Shown here in pieces: positions 3,439 to 6,128 of a DNA stretch of 6,128 bases. Numbering within the stretch: position 1 is the stretch's first letter; each line of letters begins with the position of its first letter. The position numbers were made by a program, and so were the translations under genes. The notes beneath the pieces were generated by a model. The model had not been told where the DNA came from, searched no databases, and was given only the letters and a program-made list of their open reading frames with translations. The stretch covers positions 1 through 6,128 of the forward strand of contig SFPH01000157.1 in assembly GCA_004552115.1 (NCBI GenBank), given 5' to 3'. The stretch comes from Bacteroidales bacterium. GTDB taxonomy: Bacteria; Bacteroidota; Bacteroidia; Bacteroidales; UBA932.

Positions 3439-6128
3439 ATGAACAGATTATTACAAAAGGCCCTGGCTGCCATTGCAGCCCTGTCTGTGGCCGGAGGCAT
3501 CTCTCTTGCGCAGGAAACCCCCGAGAAGCTCGCGCAGAAAACCCCTGACAAGTTTGCGCTGAAAACCCCCGAGAAGCAGGTTTACATGGCGGCAAACGCC
3601 CATTTCGACACTCAGTGGAGATGGAACGTGAGACAGTCCATCGGGGAGTTCCTGCCGAACACCCTCTATCAGAACTTTGCGCTGATGGAGCAGTATCCGG
3701 ATTACAAATTCAGCTTTGAGGGAGCGGTAAAGCATTACTGGACAAAGGAATACTATCCTCATCTCTACAGTACCCTCGTCAAATATGTCAAGGAGGGCCG
3801 CTGGTATCCGGCAGGCGCATCATGGGATGCCAATGACTTCAATGTCCCTTCCGCCGAGTCCAACTTCAAGAACATTCTCCTCGCCGAGGAGTTCTACAAG
3901 GCCGAGTTCGGACTCAAGTCATACGACATCATGCTTCCAGACTGTTTCGGCTTCGGTTATGCCCTGCCTTCCATCGCCTCGCATTGCGGCGTGTTCGCAT
4001 TCCATACCCAGAAACTCAAGTGGAGGAACAACCCGTTCTATGAGGGAGGAAAGAAATGGCCTTTCGAGTTCGGTATCTGGGAAGGAGTTGACGGAAGCCG
4101 CATACTGATGGCTCCGGACGGCTCAAACTATGGCTGGAACCCTTCCGGTGACATCAGCGATGACCCCGGTCTTGAGGCCAAGGTGAATGCTTCCGCCGTC
4201 GGAGCCGCTCTCCGCTACTATGGAACTAAGTCATCCAGGCTTCACGGAGACCAGGGCGGTTCCCCTCTTCCGTCAGCCGTGGAGGCCATCGCCTCAAGCA
4301 TTCCGAATGCAGGGAAATACGGCATCAGATTCGCCACCACCATTGACATTTTCAATGACTACAAGGATGAGCTGACCGGGGACAAGCTTCCTGTTTACAA
4401 CGGCGAGCTCCTCATGGATGTGCACGGAACCGGCTGCTACACTTCCAATTCCGACTGCAAGATGCTCAACCGCCGCAGTGAGCAGCTCGGCCTTGCCGCG
4501 GAAGGTGCCGCTGCAGCCGCCGACTGGCTCGGGGTCATTGACTACCCGAAATATACCATCAATGACGCATACCGCCGCTTCATCTGGCACCAGTTCCACG
4601 ACGACCTTCCGGGAACCTGCATCACCGAGGCCTACACCTATACCTGGAATGACCAGATGCTCTCCCAGAACATGTTCGCCGGCGTTGTCGAGTCTTCAAT
4701 GACTGCCGTAACTTCTTCGATGGATACCCGCGTGAAGGGTGATGCCGTCGCGATCTTCAATCCTGTAACCGCCTCCAACGGGGACATTGCCCTTGTCAGC
4801 TACACCCTTCCTGCCGGATACAATGATGTCAGAGTCTATGGCCCGGACGGAAAGCAGGTGAGGTCCCAGATTGTATCAAGGGAGGGTTCCGCAATCACGC
4901 TGGCCATTGCATCCGATGAGCCTTCAATGGGTGTCGCAATATATGACTTCCGCCCTGTAAAGTCTTCCGTATCAATGAGAACCGCAATACGTGCCACATC
5001 CAATACCATCGAGAATGCCGTTTACAAGGTTACCGTGGGACAGGATGGCGACATCTGCTCCATCATTGACAAACGCTGCGGAAAGGAACTTGTCGCTGAG
5101 GGACGCTCATTCGGATATCAGATATTCGAGGAGAATACCTCCGACAACTGGCCGGCCTGGGAGATTCTCAAGTCTGTCATTGACAAGGAACCTGTGAAGG
5201 TGGATTCCGACGTGAAGGTTACAGTCGAGGAGAACGGTCCGGTCAGAGGAGTGCTGCGCGTGGACAGGAAGTATGGCAGTTCCACATTTACCCAGAGGAT
5301 CATGCTCTATGACGGGGCGGAGGACGACAGGATCGATATCAGGAACAATATCGACTGGAAGTCTCCGCGTACCCTTCTCAAGGCCGCCTTCCCGGTATCC
5401 TTCAATGCGCCTGAGGCAACCTACGACCTTGGCCTGGGCCAGATCAGGAGGGGCAACAACACCCTTACCGCATACGAAGTCCCTGCCCAGCAGTGGGCTG
5501 ACATCACTGCCGAGGACGGCTCCTACGGCATTACCATCATGAATGACGGCCGTTATGGCTGGGACAAGCCTGATGACAATACATTGAGACTCACCCTTCT
5601 CCATACTCCAACCGCCGACAGGGGATATGGCAATGAGAAGACACTGGATCTCTCGGCCCACGAGTTCACATATTCAATCAGGGGCCACAGGGGAGCTCTG
5701 GATGCCGGCAAGGCCACTCTCTCCGCCGACAGGCTCAACCAGCGCAAGGCGGCATTCTCCGTGCCATCGCATTCCGGCAGCCTCGGGAAGTCATTCTCAA
5801 TGATTTCCACAGATTCAGACAATGTCAGAGTCCGCGCCTTCAAGAAGGCTGAGGACGGTGACGGCTTCATCGTCAGGGTTTACGAAATCTCCGGTGCTGA
5901 ATCCTCGGCCAATGTGAAGTTCGCTTCTTCAATCGTTTCCGCTGAGGAGACCAACGGAATAGAGGAGCATAAGGGACCCGCCTCGTTCGCCGGCTCATCC
6001 CTCGATGTGAAGCTCGGACGTTTCGCTCCGGCTACATTCAGGGTACGCCTTGCAGGGCCTTCAGCCAATGCTGTCCGCAATGAGTACACCCCGCTTGAGC
6101 TTCCGTTCAACAAGGTGGCCATCTCCAC
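3439..6128 (+). CDS. Secreted GH38 alpha-mannosidase, 3' end beyond window
   Basis: The frame opens with the ATG at 3439 and has no stop before the window ends (896 full codons). Residues 1-24 are a signal peptide (MNRLLQK, hydrophobic core, S-L-A then Gln25), so the enzyme is periplasmic or exported. Residues 24-47 are a three-fold 8-residue repeat. The GH38 catalytic domain follows: AAHFDTQW-like NAHFDTQWRW supplies the zinc ligands His55 and Asp57; LPDCFGFGYALPSI places the nucleophile and metal ligand at Asp168; HGDQGGSP at Asp271 is the acid/base candidate by motif position. The helical middle domain has HGTGCYTS and NRRSEQ (from His329) and WHQFHDDLPGT with His387 and Asp388, the other zinc-site motif. 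From about residue 523 the beta-sandwich domain starts (ENAVYKVTVGQDGDICSIID), with RNNIDW at 635-640. All key motifs are intact, so an active retaining alpha-mannosidase acting on mannosides or N-glycans is expected; linkage preference cannot be read. It probably starts its own transcript from 3394-3401. Confidence 0.93.
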   Translation, partial: MNRLLQKALAAIAALSVAGGISLAQETPEKLAQKTPDKFALKTPEKQVYMAANAHFDTQWRWNVRQSIGEFLPNTLYQNFALMEQYPDYKFSFEGAVKHYWTKEYYPHLYSTLVKYVKEGRWYPAGASWDANDFNVPSAESNFKNILLAEEFYKAEFGLKSYDIMLPDCFGFGYALPSIASHCGVFAFHTQKLKWRNNPFYEGGKKWPFEFGIWEGVDGSRILMAPDGSNYGWNPSGDISDDPGLEAKVNASAVGAALRYYGTKSSRLHGDQGGSPLPSAVEAIASSIPNAGKYGIRFATTIDIFNDYKDELTGDKLPVYNGELLMDVHGTGCYTSNSDCKMLNRRSEQLGLAAEGAAAAADWLGVIDYPKYTINDAYRRFIWHQFHDDLPGTCITEAYTYTWNDQMLSQNMFAGVVESSMTAVTSSMDTRVKGDAVAIFNPVTASNGDIALVSYTLPAGYNDVRVYGPDGKQVRSQIVSREGSAITLAIASDEPSMGVAIYDFRPVKSSVSMRTAIRATSNTIENAVYKVTVGQDGDICSIIDKRCGKELVAEGRSFGYQIFEENTSDNWPAWEILKSVIDKEPVKVDSDVKVTVEENGPVRGVLRVDRKYGSSTFTQRIMLYDGAEDDRIDIRNNIDWKSPRTLLKAAFPVSFNAPEATYDLGLGQIRRGNNTLTAYEVPAQQWADITAEDGSYGITIMNDGRYGWDKPDDNTLRLTLLHTPTADRGYGNEKTLDLSAHEFTYSIRGHRGALDAGKATLSADRLNQRKAAFSVPSHSGSLGKSFSMISTDSDNVRVRAFKKAEDGDGFIVRVYEISGAESSANVKFASSIVSAEETNGIEEHKGPASFAGSSLDVKLGRFAPATFRVRLAGPSANAVRNEYTPLELPFNKVAIS
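3508..3579 (+). repeat. In-frame 24-bp triplication coding a TPEK linker
   Basis: Three 24-bp units encode AQETPEKL, AQKTPDKF and ALKTPEKQ (residues 24-47), right after the predicted signal-peptide cleavage site. The shared core is GCG-C-G, then AAACCCC, then GA-AAG. The repeat keeps the reading frame and makes a charged Pro/Lys-rich spacer before the catalytic domain. It is not related in sequence to the upstream intergenic repeats. Confidence 0.85.

Noticed and set aside
5107..5661. 184-codon minus-strand open frame inside the mannosidase gene
   Set aside because: It lies fully opposite the GH38 beta-sandwich coding region, which has clear family motifs; it is a shadow frame of a GC-rich gene.

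Overview
The window looks like chromosomal DNA from a Bacteroidota (Bacteroidales-type) bacterium with moderately GC-rich genes. The reasons are a DUF6029-like outer-membrane barrel next to an Omp28-type thioredoxin-fold lipoprotein, A/T-rich leaders without Shine-Dalgarno sequences, a TAnnTTTG promoter element of the Bacteroidota type, and a secreted GH38 alpha-mannosidase. The genus cannot be named from the sequence alone.

Layout, all genes on the + strand. (1) 1-904: the 3' part of a DUF6029-like barrel gene. (2) 939-2090: a complete lipoprotein gene with an N-terminal beta-rich domain and a thioredoxin-like domain carrying a CGYC motif. The gap to the barrel gene is only 34 nt, so the two are probably co-transcribed. 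A stem-loop at 2124-2162 followed by CTTTT is a likely terminator. (3) 2091-3438: 1.35 kb with no credible gene, almost entirely made of nested repeats. (4) 3439 to the window end: a GH38 alpha-mannosidase, cut by the window end after 896 codons, with its own promoter candidate at 3394-3401.

The unusual part is the intergenic block. Its core (about 2377-3109) is a regular array in which two complementary 10-12 nt arms alternate: TGGAAGGTTC (13 sites including variants) and GAACCCTCCACG (14 sites including variants). They are separated by about 13 nt on one side and about 15 nt on the other, giving a 51-52 bp unit. Every arm can pair with either neighbour, so the array could form a chain of hairpins. 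The arms differ at one recurrent position that gives a C:A mismatch in + strand RNA but a G:U pair in - strand RNA. The array also contains a 241-bp-offset higher-order duplication, a loop segment expanded into a 13-bp tandem run, near-identical 38-bp units at its two ends, and three further small direct-repeat families in its flanks. The repeat period is not a multiple of three and the same peptides recur in different frames, so the long open frames here are very probably not genes.

The barrel and lipoprotein probably act together at the outer membrane (inferred from adjacency). The mannosidase is a separate unit for periplasmic or exported mannoside breakdown. Nothing in the sequence links the repeat array to either neighbour's function. 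It may be a mobile or recombination-prone repeat, an RNA-structure element, or a protein-binding array.
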